From Rhizobium ruizarguesonis (lineage in GTDB: Bacteria; Pseudomonadota; Alphaproteobacteria; Rhizobiales; Rhizobiaceae), in assembly GCF_012349115.1 (NCBI RefSeq), contig NZ_PQIG01000100.1:124001-188000 (forward strand): a stretch of 64,000 nt of DNA. The letters run 5' to 3'. The position numbers were made by a program, and so were the translations under genes. Under the pieces are notes generated by a model that had not been told where the DNA came from, searched no databases, and saw only the letters and a program-made list of their open reading frames with translations. Below are positions 7,838 through 15,843 of this stretch, in pieces. Within the stretch, counting starts at the first letter, position 1; every line of letters begins with the position of its first letter.

Positions 7838-7870
7838 ATGGGCATCCTCCAAACAGCGAGGCATGCCCAT
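7838..7870. terminator. Hairpin between convergent genes, possible terminator
   Basis: ATGGGCAT (7838-7845) pairs with ATGCCCAT (7863-7870), with CCTC/GAGG extending the stem inward. No good T-run follows on either strand, so termination is only possible. Confidence 0.4.
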
Positions 7871-7886
7871 TGCCCCGATCACGCCG

Positions 7887-8285
7887 TCACATCTGCGTCA
7901 GAGAAAATGAGAAGGCGCATCGGGCGCCGCTCATAAATGAAACGCGGTTTTGGAAAAACGAAAACGTATATTTATCGCCACTTTGACCGCTGTCTCTGAA
8001 AGACGCGGGGAATCGGCTGATTGTGCTTAAGACGCCGCGCTGGCTGGCTTTGCTGATTTCCAGGCTGCAGGCTGAATTGTCTGCATCGACCGAAAAATTA
8101 ATCGGAAGATCTGACGGCATTCTCAGGAGATATGTTCTGGCTTCACGTGCCGGAGTTTCTCCCGAGGTTGTAATCGCCTGATCCCCGGCAGACAGGAACA
8201 CCTCTTGCGCCGGCTCTCTGGCAATGCACGGCGGCGCAGCCACGCTGGCGAGAAGCAGCGTAGAGATGATGGCAACGGTTTTCAT
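7887..8285 (-). CDS. Small exported hypothetical protein
   Basis: A 132-residue protein with a clear Sec signal peptide (MKTVAIISTLLLASVAAPPC, cleavage near residue 22). The mature part has two cysteines (in SACSLEIS and ARCAFSFSL) that could form a periplasmic disulfide. AGGAG precedes the ATG. No family recognised. It converges with the glutathione peroxidase gene and lies upstream of tRNA-Val in the reverse orientation. Confidence 0.7.
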   Translation of the reverse strand: MKTVAIISTLLLASVAAPPCIAREPAQEVFLSAGDQAITTSGETPAREARTYLLRMPSDLPINFSVDADNSACSLEISKASQRGVLSTISRFPASFRDSGQSGDKYTFSFFQNRVSFMSGARCAFSFSLTQM

Positions 8286-8386
8286 GAGGTGTCTCCTGAC
8301 AAAACACCTTGCGCAGATCGTGGCCGGATTAGCGAGCTAATTCGGGAGCCTAACTCTGATGAACAAGCAGCAGGAAACTCTAGAAA

Positions 8387-8462
8387 TGGTGGGCGATGAC
8401 GGACTCGAACCGCCGACATCCTCGGTGTAAACGAGGCGCTCTACCAACTGAGCTAATCGCCC
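8387..8462 (-). tRNA. tRNA-Val (anticodon UAC)
   Basis: On the minus strand the cloverleaf reads GGGCGAT acceptor, AGCTCAGTTGGTAGAGC D-arm, CCTCGTTTACACCGAGG anticodon arm with TAC, GGTTCGAGTCC T-arm and ATCGCCC acceptor, then A and an encoded CCA (8387-8389). Confidence 0.96.
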
Positions 8463-8505
8463 ATCGCAAACGAAGCCGGATCGGCCTGCCGCGTTGGTGG
8501 CCGTG

Positions 8506-8534
8506 ATCTATGCGGATCGCGGCAAAACCGCAAG
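8506..8534 (-). promoter_or_regulatory. Probable promoter of tRNA-Val
   Basis: Minus strand CTTGCG (-35) and ATAGAT (-10) separated by 17 bases, 44 bases upstream of the tRNA 5' end. Matches the alphaproteobacterial housekeeping pattern moderately. Confidence 0.5.
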
Positions 8535-8769
8535 AGTGTTTGTGAAGATTTTTTGATTTTTTTGGTGGTGGTCCCGTGTCTTGCAATGACGCTTAGGCTC
8601 GGCTCGGCTGTGGAAAAGTGAGGGGAGGGCGGCGAGCATCCCCGTTTCGAAGGCGTTGCGTCTGCGGCTGAGCATTGCTGCCGAAGACGGAAGTGCCGGC
8701 TTTTGTTCGTCTGGCACCCAACCCGCCGAAACAATTCGCGGACTGTCATTGTTTTGTCTCCAAACCTGC

Positions 8770-8798
8770 TTGACACTAAAAGGCGAACCCCGTAGTTA
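8770..8798 (+). promoter_or_regulatory. Promoter of the tRNA-Asp pair
   Basis: TTGACA (8770-8775), 17-base spacer, TAGTTA (8793-8798). A strong sigma-70 type match about 70 bases before the first tRNA-Asp. Confidence 0.7.
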
Positions 8799-8866
8799 GC
8801 CGCTCATCGAAACGGGCAGCCGTTTTGGAGAGGGTGCGAAGGCATCCGGACTGCTTGAAATGAATT

Positions 8867-8943
8867 GCGGGTGTAGCTCAGTTGGTTAGAGTGCCGGCCT
8901 GTCACGCCGGAGGTCGCGGGTTCGAGCCCCGTCACTCGCGCCA
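8867..8943 (+). tRNA. tRNA-Asp (anticodon GUC), copy 1
   Basis: 77 bases with GCGGGTG/CACTCGC acceptor stem (one G-T pair), CTGTCAC anticodon loop with GTC, GGTTCGAGCCC T-arm, discriminator G and encoded CCA. Confidence 0.97.
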
Positions 8944-9027
8944 TTTCAAGTCTTGTAAAACGCAAATGCGATTTGTCGTTTGTCCGGTTGTCTTCATCCT
9001 CGCGGCCGCAAAATGGCGGATTAATGC

Positions 9028-9104
9028 GCGGGTGTAGCTCAGTCGGTTAGAGTGCCGGCCTGTCACGCCGGAGGTCGCGGGTTCGAGCCCCGTCACTCGC
9101 GCCA
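9028..9104 (+). tRNA. tRNA-Asp (anticodon GUC), copy 2
   Basis: Identical to copy 1 except for one D-loop base (AGTCGGTT against AGTTGGTT). It follows 84 bases after copy 1 and probably shares its transcript. Confidence 0.97.
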
Positions 9105-9351
9105 TTCTCTCTTGAAAGCCATGCAGTTTCCAGTGGTCAGCCATGCGCGCTGAAGCGGCTTGCGCGGATTTGTCGCGACATCGTTGTATGTGCTTGATAG
9201 TGTCCCTCGGATACTCGTCGAATTGCCTCTGTAAAAGTCTTGCGCCGGGGCGTCGGCTGCGCTAACCACGGCTTGTTGCAACGCACGTTCGCTTGCCGGG
9301 CATTTGCCCAAATGCGCCGCCTGGCGTCTCCGGCAAGCAGGGATGAACATG

Positions 9352-9717
9352 ATGACTGAACTGCTCAGTTCTTATATTCCGATCGCTATCTTCATTGCTA
9401 TTGCGCTCGTTATCGGCCTGGCGCTGCTCATTGCGCCGTTCGCCGTGGCTTTCAAAGCGCCCGATTCGGAAAAGCTCTCGGCTTACGAATGCGGCTTCAA
9501 CGCTTTCGATGACGCCCGCATGAAGTTCGACATCCGCTTCTATCTCGTGTCGATTCTCTTCATCATCTTCGACCTCGAAGTCGCCTTCCTCTTTCCCTGG
9601 GCCGTGTCTTTCGGCGCTATCGGCTGGTTCGGCTTCTGGTCCATGATGGTCTTCCTTCTCGTGCTGACCATCGGCTTTATCTATGAATGGAAGAAGGGAG
9701 CCCTGGAATGGGAGTAG
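9352..9717 (+). CDS. nuoA: NADH-quinone oxidoreductase subunit A
   Basis: 121-residue membrane subunit of respiratory complex I with three transmembrane helices (about 8-32, 63-85, 90-112). The family signature is present: KLSAYECGFNAFDDAR followed by KFDIRFYLV and FIIFDLEVAFLFPW. Two further ATGs lie just upstream at 9343 and 9349; 9352 gives the usual MTELL start and length. First gene of the nuoA-N operon. Its stop overlaps the nuoB start region by ten bases, indicating coupled translation. Confidence 0.96.
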   Translation: MTELLSSYIPIAIFIAIALVIGLALLIAPFAVAFKAPDSEKLSAYECGFNAFDDARMKFDIRFYLVSILFIIFDLEVAFLFPWAVSFGAIGWFGFWSMMVFLLVLTIGFIYEWKKGALEWE

Positions 9718-10292
9718 CCCCTGTGAGCAATCAGCCGCTTGTGGCCCAGCAGCCGAAGGGGATCATCGATCCCTCGACCGGCAAGCCGATCGGCAGCAAC
9801 GACCCATTTTTTGGCGAGATCAATAACGAGCTTGCCGACAAGGGGTTTCTCGTCACCTCGACCGACGAACTGATCAACTGGGCCCGCACCGGCTCGCTGA
9901 TGTGGATGACCTTCGGTCTTGCCTGCTGCGCCGTCGAAATGATGCAGCTGTCGATGCCGCGTTATGACGTCGAGCGCTTCGGTTTTGCGCCGCGCGCCTC
10001 GCCGCGCCAGTCCGACGTGATGATCGTCGCCGGTACGCTGACCAACAAGATGGCGCCGGCGCTCCGCAAGGTCTACGACCAGATGCCCGAGCCGCGTTAT
10101 GTTATCTCGATGGGCTCCTGCGCCAATGGCGGCGGCTATTATCACTATTCCTATTCGGTGGTGCGCGGCTGCGACCGCATCGTGCCGATCGACATCTACG
10201 TGCCGGGCTGTCCCCCCACGGCAGAGGCGCTGCTTTATGGCGTGCTTCTGCTGCAGAAGAAGATCCGGCGTACCGGCACGATCGAACGCTAA
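9708..10292 (+). CDS. nuoB: NADH-quinone oxidoreductase subunit B
   Basis: 194-residue peripheral subunit that carries the terminal 4Fe-4S cluster N2, which hands electrons to quinone. Cluster ligands are seen in GLACCAVEMM (adjacent Cys pair), GSCANGGGYY and VPGCPPTAEAL. The start at 9708 (MGVAPVSNQP) lies inside the end of nuoA in another frame; an in-frame TTG upstream at 9687 is rejected. An N-terminal extension of about 35 residues before the conserved core is common in alphaproteobacteria. Confidence 0.96.
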   Translation: MGVAPVSNQPLVAQQPKGIIDPSTGKPIGSNDPFFGEINNELADKGFLVTSTDELINWARTGSLMWMTFGLACCAVEMMQLSMPRYDVERFGFAPRASPRQSDVMIVAGTLTNKMAPALRKVYDQMPEPRYVISMGSCANGGGYYHYSYSVVRGCDRIVPIDIYVPGCPPTAEALLYGVLLLQKKIRRTGTIER

Positions 10293-10310
10293 GGGTTAAG
10301 GACAAGGCAT

Positions 10311-10913
10311 ATGAGTGAAGCCCTGACTGAGCTTGCGTCCTACCTTGGCGAAGCGCGCGGTAATCTGATCGCCGCATCGCAGATGAAGTATGGCGAACTG
10401 ACGGTGACGACGACGGGTGAGAACCTGATCGCGCTGCTGACCTTCCTGCGTGATGACGCCAAATGCGGTTTCGTCAACCTGATCGATATTTGCGGGGTCG
10501 ACTGGCCGCAGCGCGAGCTGCGTTTCGACGTCGTCTATCACCTGCTGTCGCCGAAGAAGAACCTGCGTATCCGCGTCAAGGTCGCGACCGACGAGGATAC
10601 GCCGGTTCCGTCGGCTTGCCCCGTCTATCCGGGCGCCGACTGGTTCGAGCGCGAGACCTGGGACATGTATGGTGTGCTCTTCACCGGCCATCCGGACCTG
10701 CGTCGCATCCTGACCGACTACGGCTTCGAAGGCCATCCGCTGCGCAAGGACTTCCCGACGACCGGTTTCGTCGAGGTTCGCTATGACGATGCGGCAAAGC
10801 GCGTCGTTTACGAGCCGGTGGAACTGAAGCAGGAATTCCGCAACTTCGACTTTATGTCGCCCTGGGAAGGCACGGAGTATGTGCTGCCCGGCGATGAAAA
10901 AGCGAAACAATAA
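10311..10913 (+). CDS. nuoC: NADH-quinone oxidoreductase subunit C
   Basis: 200-residue peripheral subunit of complex I (the 30-kDa subunit of mitochondria), not fused to NuoD as in E. coli. The family signature ERETWDMYGVLFTGHPDLRRIL is at about residues 117-138. AAGGACAAGGC precedes the ATG. It lies 18 bases after nuoB and 65 bases before nuoD. It helps build the quinone-site arm with NuoB and NuoD. Confidence 0.96.
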   Translation: MSEALTELASYLGEARGNLIAASQMKYGELTVTTTGENLIALLTFLRDDAKCGFVNLIDICGVDWPQRELRFDVVYHLLSPKKNLRIRVKVATDEDTPVPSACPVYPGADWFERETWDMYGVLFTGHPDLRRILTDYGFEGHPLRKDFPTTGFVEVRYDDAAKRVVYEPVELKQEFRNFDFMSPWEGTEYVLPGDEKAKQ

Positions 10914-10978
10914 ATTCAAGGCGGCTGGTGGGCTTGGCCCGCCATTCACTGGTTATCTGAGAACGCGAGCCCATCGCC

Positions 10979-12169
10979 ATGACAGAACACAACGTTCGCA
11001 ACTTCAATATCAACTTCGGACCGCAGCATCCGGCGGCGCACGGCGTTCTTCGTCTTGTCCTGGAGCTTGACGGCGAAATTGTGGAGCGTGTCGATCCGCA
11101 TATCGGCCTTTTGCATCGCGGCACCGAGAAGCTGATCGAGACCAAGACCTATCTTCAGGCAGTGCCCTATTTCGATCGCCTCGATTACGTCGCGCCGATG
11201 AACCAGGAACATGCCTATGCGATGGCGGTCGAAAAGCTGCTCGGCATCGAGATCCCGATTCGCGGCCAGCTGATCCGCGTTCTCTATTCGGAAATCGGCC
11301 GTATCCTCTCGCACCTCCTGAACGTCACGACGCAGGCTATGGACGTCGGCGCGCTGACGCCGCCGCTCTGGGGCTTCGAAGAGCGTGAAAAGCTGATGGT
11401 GTTCTACGAGCGCGCCAGCGGCTCGCGCATGCATGCCGCTTATATCCGTCCGGGCGGCGTCCACCAGGATCTGCCCGAACAGCTCGTGCAGGATATTGGC
11501 GCCTGGTGCGATCCGTTCCTGAAGGCGCTCGATGACATCGACAACCTGTTGACCGGCAACCGCATCTTCAAGCAGCGCAACGTCGATATCGGCGTCGTCT
11601 CGCTGGAGGAATGCTGGGCCTGGGGCTTCTCCGGCGTCATGGTGCGCGGTTCGGGTGCTGCCTGGGATCTGCGTCGCGCCCAGCCCTATGAATGTTATTC
11701 CGATCTCGAATTCGACATCCCGATCGGCAAGAATGGCGACAACTACGACCGTTATCTGATCCGTATGATCGAGATGCGCGAATCGGTCCGCATCATGAAG
11801 CAATGCGTCAACCGCCTGCTCTCGGATGCCAAGACCGGTCCTTTCTCGTCGATCGACGGCAAGGTCGTGCCGCCGAAGCGCGGCGAGATGAAGCGCTCGA
11901 TGGAAGCGCTGATCCACCACTTCAAACTCTATACCGAAGGCTACCACGTGCCGGCCGGCGAGGTTTACGCCGCCGTCGAGGCGCCGAAGGGCGAGTTCGG
12001 CGTCTATCTCGTCTCCGATGGCACCAACAGGCCTTATCGCTGCAAGATCCGTGCGCCGGGTTACGCCCATCTGCAGGCGATGGACTTCATGTGCCGCGGT
12101 CACCAGCTTGCCGACGTGGCGGCCGTGCTCGGCTCGCTCGACATCGTCTTCGGCGAGGTGGACCGCTAA
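10979..12169 (+). CDS. nuoD: NADH-quinone oxidoreductase subunit D
   Basis: 396-residue subunit (49-kDa) forming most of the quinone pocket. The N-terminal FGPQHPAAHGVLRL motif and the C-terminal DIVFGEVDR end are exactly those of the family. Length is normal for a stand-alone NuoD. Its TAA overlaps the ATG of the next small gene (TAATG), so the 90-aa protein downstream is translationally coupled to it. Confidence 0.97.
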   Translation: MTEHNVRNFNINFGPQHPAAHGVLRLVLELDGEIVERVDPHIGLLHRGTEKLIETKTYLQAVPYFDRLDYVAPMNQEHAYAMAVEKLLGIEIPIRGQLIRVLYSEIGRILSHLLNVTTQAMDVGALTPPLWGFEEREKLMVFYERASGSRMHAAYIRPGGVHQDLPEQLVQDIGAWCDPFLKALDDIDNLLTGNRIFKQRNVDIGVVSLEECWAWGFSGVMVRGSGAAWDLRRAQPYECYSDLEFDIPIGKNGDNYDRYLIRMIEMRESVRIMKQCVNRLLSDAKTGPFSSIDGKVVPPKRGEMKRSMEALIHHFKLYTEGYHVPAGEVYAAVEAPKGEFGVYLVSDGTNRPYRCKIRAPGYAHLQAMDFMCRGHQLADVAAVLGSLDIVFGEVDR

Positions 12170-12441
12170 TGCAGCTTCTGCCGCTGGCCGCCGCAATTCT
12201 TCTTTCGGCATCCGGAGTTTCAGCTCAGGAGTCCGATAGCCTCGGCACGCCGCTGGGCCGTAAGGAAGAGACGCCGCCGGCGCAGCAATCGTCCATGGGC
12301 GAGCTTTTGTCCAAGGGCTATCAGATCAAGGCTGCCATTCCGAACGGCAGCAAATTCGTAGTGTTTATGCAAAAAGACCAGTCGGCCTATGCCTGCGAAA
12401 TGCAGTCTTTGACCGCTTCGCGGTGTGGAACCCTAAACTGA
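12169..12441 (+). CDS. Small exported protein inside the nuo operon
   Basis: A 90-residue protein starting one base inside the nuoD stop codon (TAATG). It has a Sec signal peptide (MQLLPLAAAILLSASGVSAQ, cleavage after Ala18 or so), a short polar stretch, then a conserved-looking C-terminal domain (GELLSKGYQIKAAIP, KFVVFMQKDQSAYACEMQ, RCGTLN). Two cysteines near the end could pair in the periplasm. It is not one of the 14 standard complex I subunits and I do not recognise a named family. Position between nuoD and nuoE implies co-expression with complex I. A role in assembly or as an accessory subunit is only a guess. Confidence 0.8.
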   Translation: MQLLPLAAAILLSASGVSAQESDSLGTPLGRKEETPPAQQSSMGELLSKGYQIKAAIPNGSKFVVFMQKDQSAYACEMQSLTASRCGTLN

Positions 12442-12457
12442 CAAGGCGTGAGGAAGA

Positions 12458-13624
12458 ATGTCCGTTCGTCGATTAGCCGAAGATCAATTCCAGCCTGCCG
12501 CATTCGCCTTCAGCGATGACAATGCGGTCTGGGCGGACAAGACGATCCAGAAATACCCCGCCGGTCGCCAGCAATCGGCGGTCATTCCGCTGTTGATGCG
12601 GGCGCAGGAGCAGGACGGCTGGGTCACGCGCGCGGCGATCGAAAAGATCGCCGACATGCTCGACATGGCCTATATAAGAGTGCTCGAGGTCGCGACCTTC
12701 TATACGCAGTTCCAGCTGCATCCTGTGGGAACGCGCGCCCATGTCCAAGTCTGCGGCACGACGCCCTGCATGCTGCGCGGCTCGGAAGCGCTGATGTCGG
12801 TCTGCAAGAGCAAGATCCATGCCCATGCCTTCGAGCGCAATGCCGAAGGCACGCTGTCCTGGGAAGAGGTCGAATGTCTCGGGGCTTGTGTCAACGCCCC
12901 GATGGTGATGATCGGCAAGGACACCTATGAGGACCTGACGCCCGAGCGTCTCGAAGAAATCATCGACGTCTTTGCCGCCGGCAATGGCGCCAGCATCAAG
13001 CCCGGCACCCAGATCGACCGGGTGTTTTCGGCGCCTGAAGGCGGCCTGACGTCGCTGACGACGGAAGAGCCGAAGGCAAGGACGCGCGCCAAGAAGGCCG
13101 ACGCCGAAACCGTGTCGGCTCCGGTCGACCGCGCTCCGGTTCCGCCCTCCGAGGCCGCCCGCCCGAAGAGCACCGATGCGGAGACCAATGCTGCCCTGAA
13201 GACGCCGGCAACGGCGCCGAAGGCGGCTGCGAAAAACGCCAAGGCAGCCGAGCAGCAGCCGATATCAGGCACTGCAGCCGCCGAACCGGCGCCGAAAGCT
13301 GCCGTCAAGGCCGAGGCTGCCCCGGCGGCAAAGCCTGCCCTGACCGACAAGAACCGTCCGGCGGGCGTCGAAAAGCCCGCCGCACCGGATGATCTGAAGA
13401 TGATCTCGGGTGTTGGCCCGAAGATCGAGGCGACGTTGAACGAAATCGGCATCTTCACCTTCGCGCAGGTCGCAGGCTGGAAGAAGGCCGAACGCGAATG
13501 GGTCGACGGCTACCTGAACTTCCGCGGCCGCATCGAGCGCGATGACTGGGTCAAGCAGGCCAAGGCGCTCGCCAAGGGCGGGGAAGCGGAATATATCAAG
13601 GTCTTCGGCAAGAAGCCGCGGTAA
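12458..13624 (+). CDS. nuoE: NADH-quinone oxidoreductase subunit E with C-terminal helix-hairpin-helix extension
   Basis: A 388-residue protein, about twice the usual NuoE length. Residues 20-185 are the thioredoxin-like 24-kDa subunit that binds the 2Fe-2S cluster N1a; ligands are Cys99, Cys104, Cys140 and Cys144. Residues about 190-310 form an Ala/Pro/Lys-rich disordered linker. Residues about 312-388 form a helix-hairpin-helix (H3TH-like) domain with DDLKMISGVGPKIEATLNEI, IFTFAQVAGW and GRIERDDWVKQAK. The same domain closes the protein at 14942-15625. The extension may dock on complex I or bind nucleic acid. The core function in NADH oxidation is certain. Confidence 0.93.
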   Translation: MSVRRLAEDQFQPAAFAFSDDNAVWADKTIQKYPAGRQQSAVIPLLMRAQEQDGWVTRAAIEKIADMLDMAYIRVLEVATFYTQFQLHPVGTRAHVQVCGTTPCMLRGSEALMSVCKSKIHAHAFERNAEGTLSWEEVECLGACVNAPMVMIGKDTYEDLTPERLEEIIDVFAAGNGASIKPGTQIDRVFSAPEGGLTSLTTEEPKARTRAKKADAETVSAPVDRAPVPPSEAARPKSTDAETNAALKTPATAPKAAAKNAKAAEQQPISGTAAAEPAPKAAVKAEAAPAAKPALTDKNRPAGVEKPAAPDDLKMISGVGPKIEATLNEIGIFTFAQVAGWKKAEREWVDGYLNFRGRIERDDWVKQAKALAKGGEAEYIKVFGKKPR

Positions 13625-13634
13625 GAGGTGAAGC

Positions 13635-14939
13635 ATGTTACAAGATAAAGACCGCATCTTTACCAACATCTACGGCCTCAAGGACAAATCCCTGAAGGGC
13701 GCGATGAGCCGCGGCCATTGGGACGGCACCAAGCAGATCCTCGAAAAGGGCCGCGACTGGATCATCAACGAGATGAAGGCGTCGGGCCTTCGCGGTCGTG
13801 GCGGCGCCGGCTTCCCCACAGGCCTCAAATGGTCCTTCATGCCGAAGGAAAGCGACGGCCGTCCGCACTACCTCGTCGTCAACGCCGACGAATCCGAGCC
13901 CGGCACCTGCAAAGACCGCGACATCATGCGCCACGATCCGCATACGCTGATCGAAGGCTGCGTCGTCGCCAGCTTCGCGATGGGCGCCAATGCGGCCTAC
14001 ATCTATGTGCGCGGCGAATATATCCGCGAGCGTGAAGCGCTGCAGGCGGCGATCGACGAATGTTATGATTATGGCCTGCTCGGCAAGAACAACAAGCTCG
14101 GCTGGGACATGGACATCTTCGTCCATCACGGTGCCGGCGCCTACATCTGCGGCGAGGAAACCGCGCTGCTCGAAAGCCTCGAAGGCAAGAAGGGCCAGCC
14201 GCGTCTGAAGCCGCCGTTCCCGGCCAATATGGGTCTCTACGGCTGCCCGACGACGGTCAACAACGTCGAATCGATCGCTGTCGCGCCGACGATCCTGCGC
14301 CGCGGCGCCGGCTGGTTCTCGGCCATCGGCCGTCCGAACAATGTCGGCACCAAGCTGTTCATGCTCTCCGGCCACGTCAACAAGCCGTGCACGGTCGAAG
14401 AGGAAATGGGCATCACCTTCCGCGAACTGGTCGATCGCCATGCCGGCGGCATTCGCGGCGGCTGGGACAACCTGCTTGCCGTCATTCCGGGCGGCGCATC
14501 CTGCCCGATCGTTCCGGCCAAGGACATCATCGACTGCCCGATGGATTTCGACGGCCTGCGCGGCGTCGGCTCTTCCTTCGGCACGGCCGCCGCGATCGTC
14601 ATGGACAAGTCCACCGACGTCATCAAGGCGATCGCCCGTATCTCCGCCTTCTTCAAGCATGAGAGCTGCGGCCAGTGCACGCCCTGCCGCGAAGGCACGG
14701 GCTGGATGTGGCGCGTGATGGAGCGCATGGCCAAGGGCAATGCCCAGAAGCGCGAAATCGACATGCTGTTCCAGGTGACGAAGCAGATTGAAGGTCACAC
14801 CATCTGTGCGCTCGGCGATGCCGCCGCATGGCCGGTGCAGGGTCTGATCCGTAACTTCCGTCCCGAGATCGAAAAGCGCATCGACCAGTATACGGCAAGC
14901 GCGCTCGATCACGGCGCGGTTCTGGAGGCGGCTGAATAA
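13635..14939 (+). CDS. nuoF: NADH-quinone oxidoreductase subunit F
   Basis: 434-residue 51-kDa subunit that binds NADH, FMN and the 4Fe-4S cluster N3. The glycine-rich nucleotide site GRGGAGFPTGLKW, the FMN-side EADESEPGT-like NADESEPGTCKDRD, CGEETALLESLEG and the cluster motif ESCGQCTPCREG with a distant Cys in HTICALGDA are all visible. GAGGTGAAGC precedes the ATG. It follows nuoE by ten bases. Confidence 0.97.
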   Translation: MLQDKDRIFTNIYGLKDKSLKGAMSRGHWDGTKQILEKGRDWIINEMKASGLRGRGGAGFPTGLKWSFMPKESDGRPHYLVVNADESEPGTCKDRDIMRHDPHTLIEGCVVASFAMGANAAYIYVRGEYIREREALQAAIDECYDYGLLGKNNKLGWDMDIFVHHGAGAYICGEETALLESLEGKKGQPRLKPPFPANMGLYGCPTTVNNVESIAVAPTILRRGAGWFSAIGRPNNVGTKLFMLSGHVNKPCTVEEEMGITFRELVDRHAGGIRGGWDNLLAVIPGGASCPIVPAKDIIDCPMDFDGLRGVGSSFGTAAAIVMDKSTDVIKAIARISAFFKHESCGQCTPCREGTGWMWRVMERMAKGNAQKREIDMLFQVTKQIEGHTICALGDAAAWPVQGLIRNFRPEIEKRIDQYTASALDHGAVLEAAE

Positions 14940-14941
14940 TC

Positions 14942-15625
14942 ATGGCGGACATTGCATCCAAGGGTAGGAAAAAGGAAGAAGCCGCCGATTTCGCGGCGGG
15001 TTTCGGCCGTCTTGCCGCCGAGATGCTGGAAAATGCACAGGCAATGCCGGTGCATCCGCTGATGGCGCATCCGGCTGCAGCCTTTGCCGCCGCAACGGCG
15101 ATCGGCTTCGGTTTCTCGACCCAAATGGCCGGTGCTTTCTTCGGGGCCTGGCAGAGCGCCCTGGAAACCACCAGCAAGGTCGCTGCCGCCCTCGATGACA
15201 CGCCGCCGGACGAGCCGGCGCCCGATGTCGATATCCGGCCGGAGAATATTCGCTCGGAGGTCAAGGCTTTCACCAAGCCGCCGGCCGAGAAGAAGGCAAG
15301 GCCGACACTGACTGTGGTCAAGCCGGTCAGCGCGCCGATCCCAGCCAGCCAAACGAAGGCCAGCCAGCCTAAGCCGGCAGTGAAGGCAAAACCGGTTGCG
15401 CGGGCTGGAAAGGCCGACGATCTCAAGCTGATCGCCGGCATCGGCCCGAAGCTGGAGCAGGTGCTGAACGCCAAGGGCATTCGCAGCTTTGCCGAGATTG
15501 CCGCCTGGACCGACGAGGAAATCGCCAGGCTTGACGTCGAACTCGGCTTCAATGGCCGCATTGCGCGTGACGACTGGACCGGCCAGGCGAAGGTTCTGGC
15601 AGGACGGGGCCGCAGAAAGAAATGA
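14942..15625 (+). CDS. Helix-hairpin-helix (H3TH-like) protein in the nuo operon
   Basis: A 227-residue protein starting two bases after nuoF. Residues 1-85 are Ala-rich and amphipathic (AADFAAGFGRLAAEMLENAQ, then HPLMAHPAAAFAAATAIGF), resembling a phasin-like helical region. Residues about 85-155 are a Pro/Ala/Lys linker. Residues about 156-227 are the H3TH-like domain: DDLKLIAGIGPKLEQVLNAK, IRSFAEIAAWTDEEIARLD and GRIARDDWTGQAK. This matches the NuoE extension almost position by position. Similar domains are annotated as predicted flap-endonuclease-like (COG3743 type, from memory). No catalytic acidic cluster is evident, so nuclease activity is doubtful. Confidence 0.8.
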   Translation: MADIASKGRKKEEAADFAAGFGRLAAEMLENAQAMPVHPLMAHPAAAFAAATAIGFGFSTQMAGAFFGAWQSALETTSKVAAALDDTPPDEPAPDVDIRPENIRSEVKAFTKPPAEKKARPTLTVVKPVSAPIPASQTKASQPKPAVKAKPVARAGKADDLKLIAGIGPKLEQVLNAKGIRSFAEIAAWTDEEIARLDVELGFNGRIARDDWTGQAKVLAGRGRRKK

Positions 15626-15843
15626 ACTGTCCGGCCGTGTCAATCGGCCGGAAAGATGGGCAGGTCGGCGGACGGGCGGGGGCCTCAAGATGCCGGTGCG
15701 GGTTCCGGATCTGGAATGCGCGACAGAGAATTTGGGCGACATCAGATGTCGGCAGGACGAAAGATCCGGCTTGGCAATGAGAGTGTTGCAAAAATAGGTT
15801 TGTTTGCCGTCATCAGGCAAACGGGAAACAGGACTGAGCGACG
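15626..15843 (+). other. Intercistronic gap before nuoG
   Basis: 218 bases without a convincing gene. A 7-bp hairpin CCGGCCG/CGGCCGG (15631-15637 and 15645-15651) starts it, with no T-run, so it is more likely an mRNA processing or stabilising element than a terminator. Nothing else recognised. Confidence 0.5.

Larger units (their letters stand above)
8463..8866. other. Gene-free spacer between tRNA genes
   Basis: Holds two likely tRNA promoters: one for tRNA-Val on the minus strand (8506-8534) and one for tRNA-Asp on the plus strand (8770-8798). A 107-codon open frame on the minus strand covers part of it but has no family features and overlaps the tRNA, so it is not accepted. Nothing else seen. 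Confidence 0.6.

Noticed and set aside
8453..8776. 107-codon minus-strand frame between the tRNA genes
   Set aside because: Overlaps tRNA-Val and its promoter, with low-complexity Ser/Arg content and no ribosome site.
15664..15797. Short frame in the gap before nuoG
   Set aside because: No ribosome site or recognisable motif; base composition looks non-coding.
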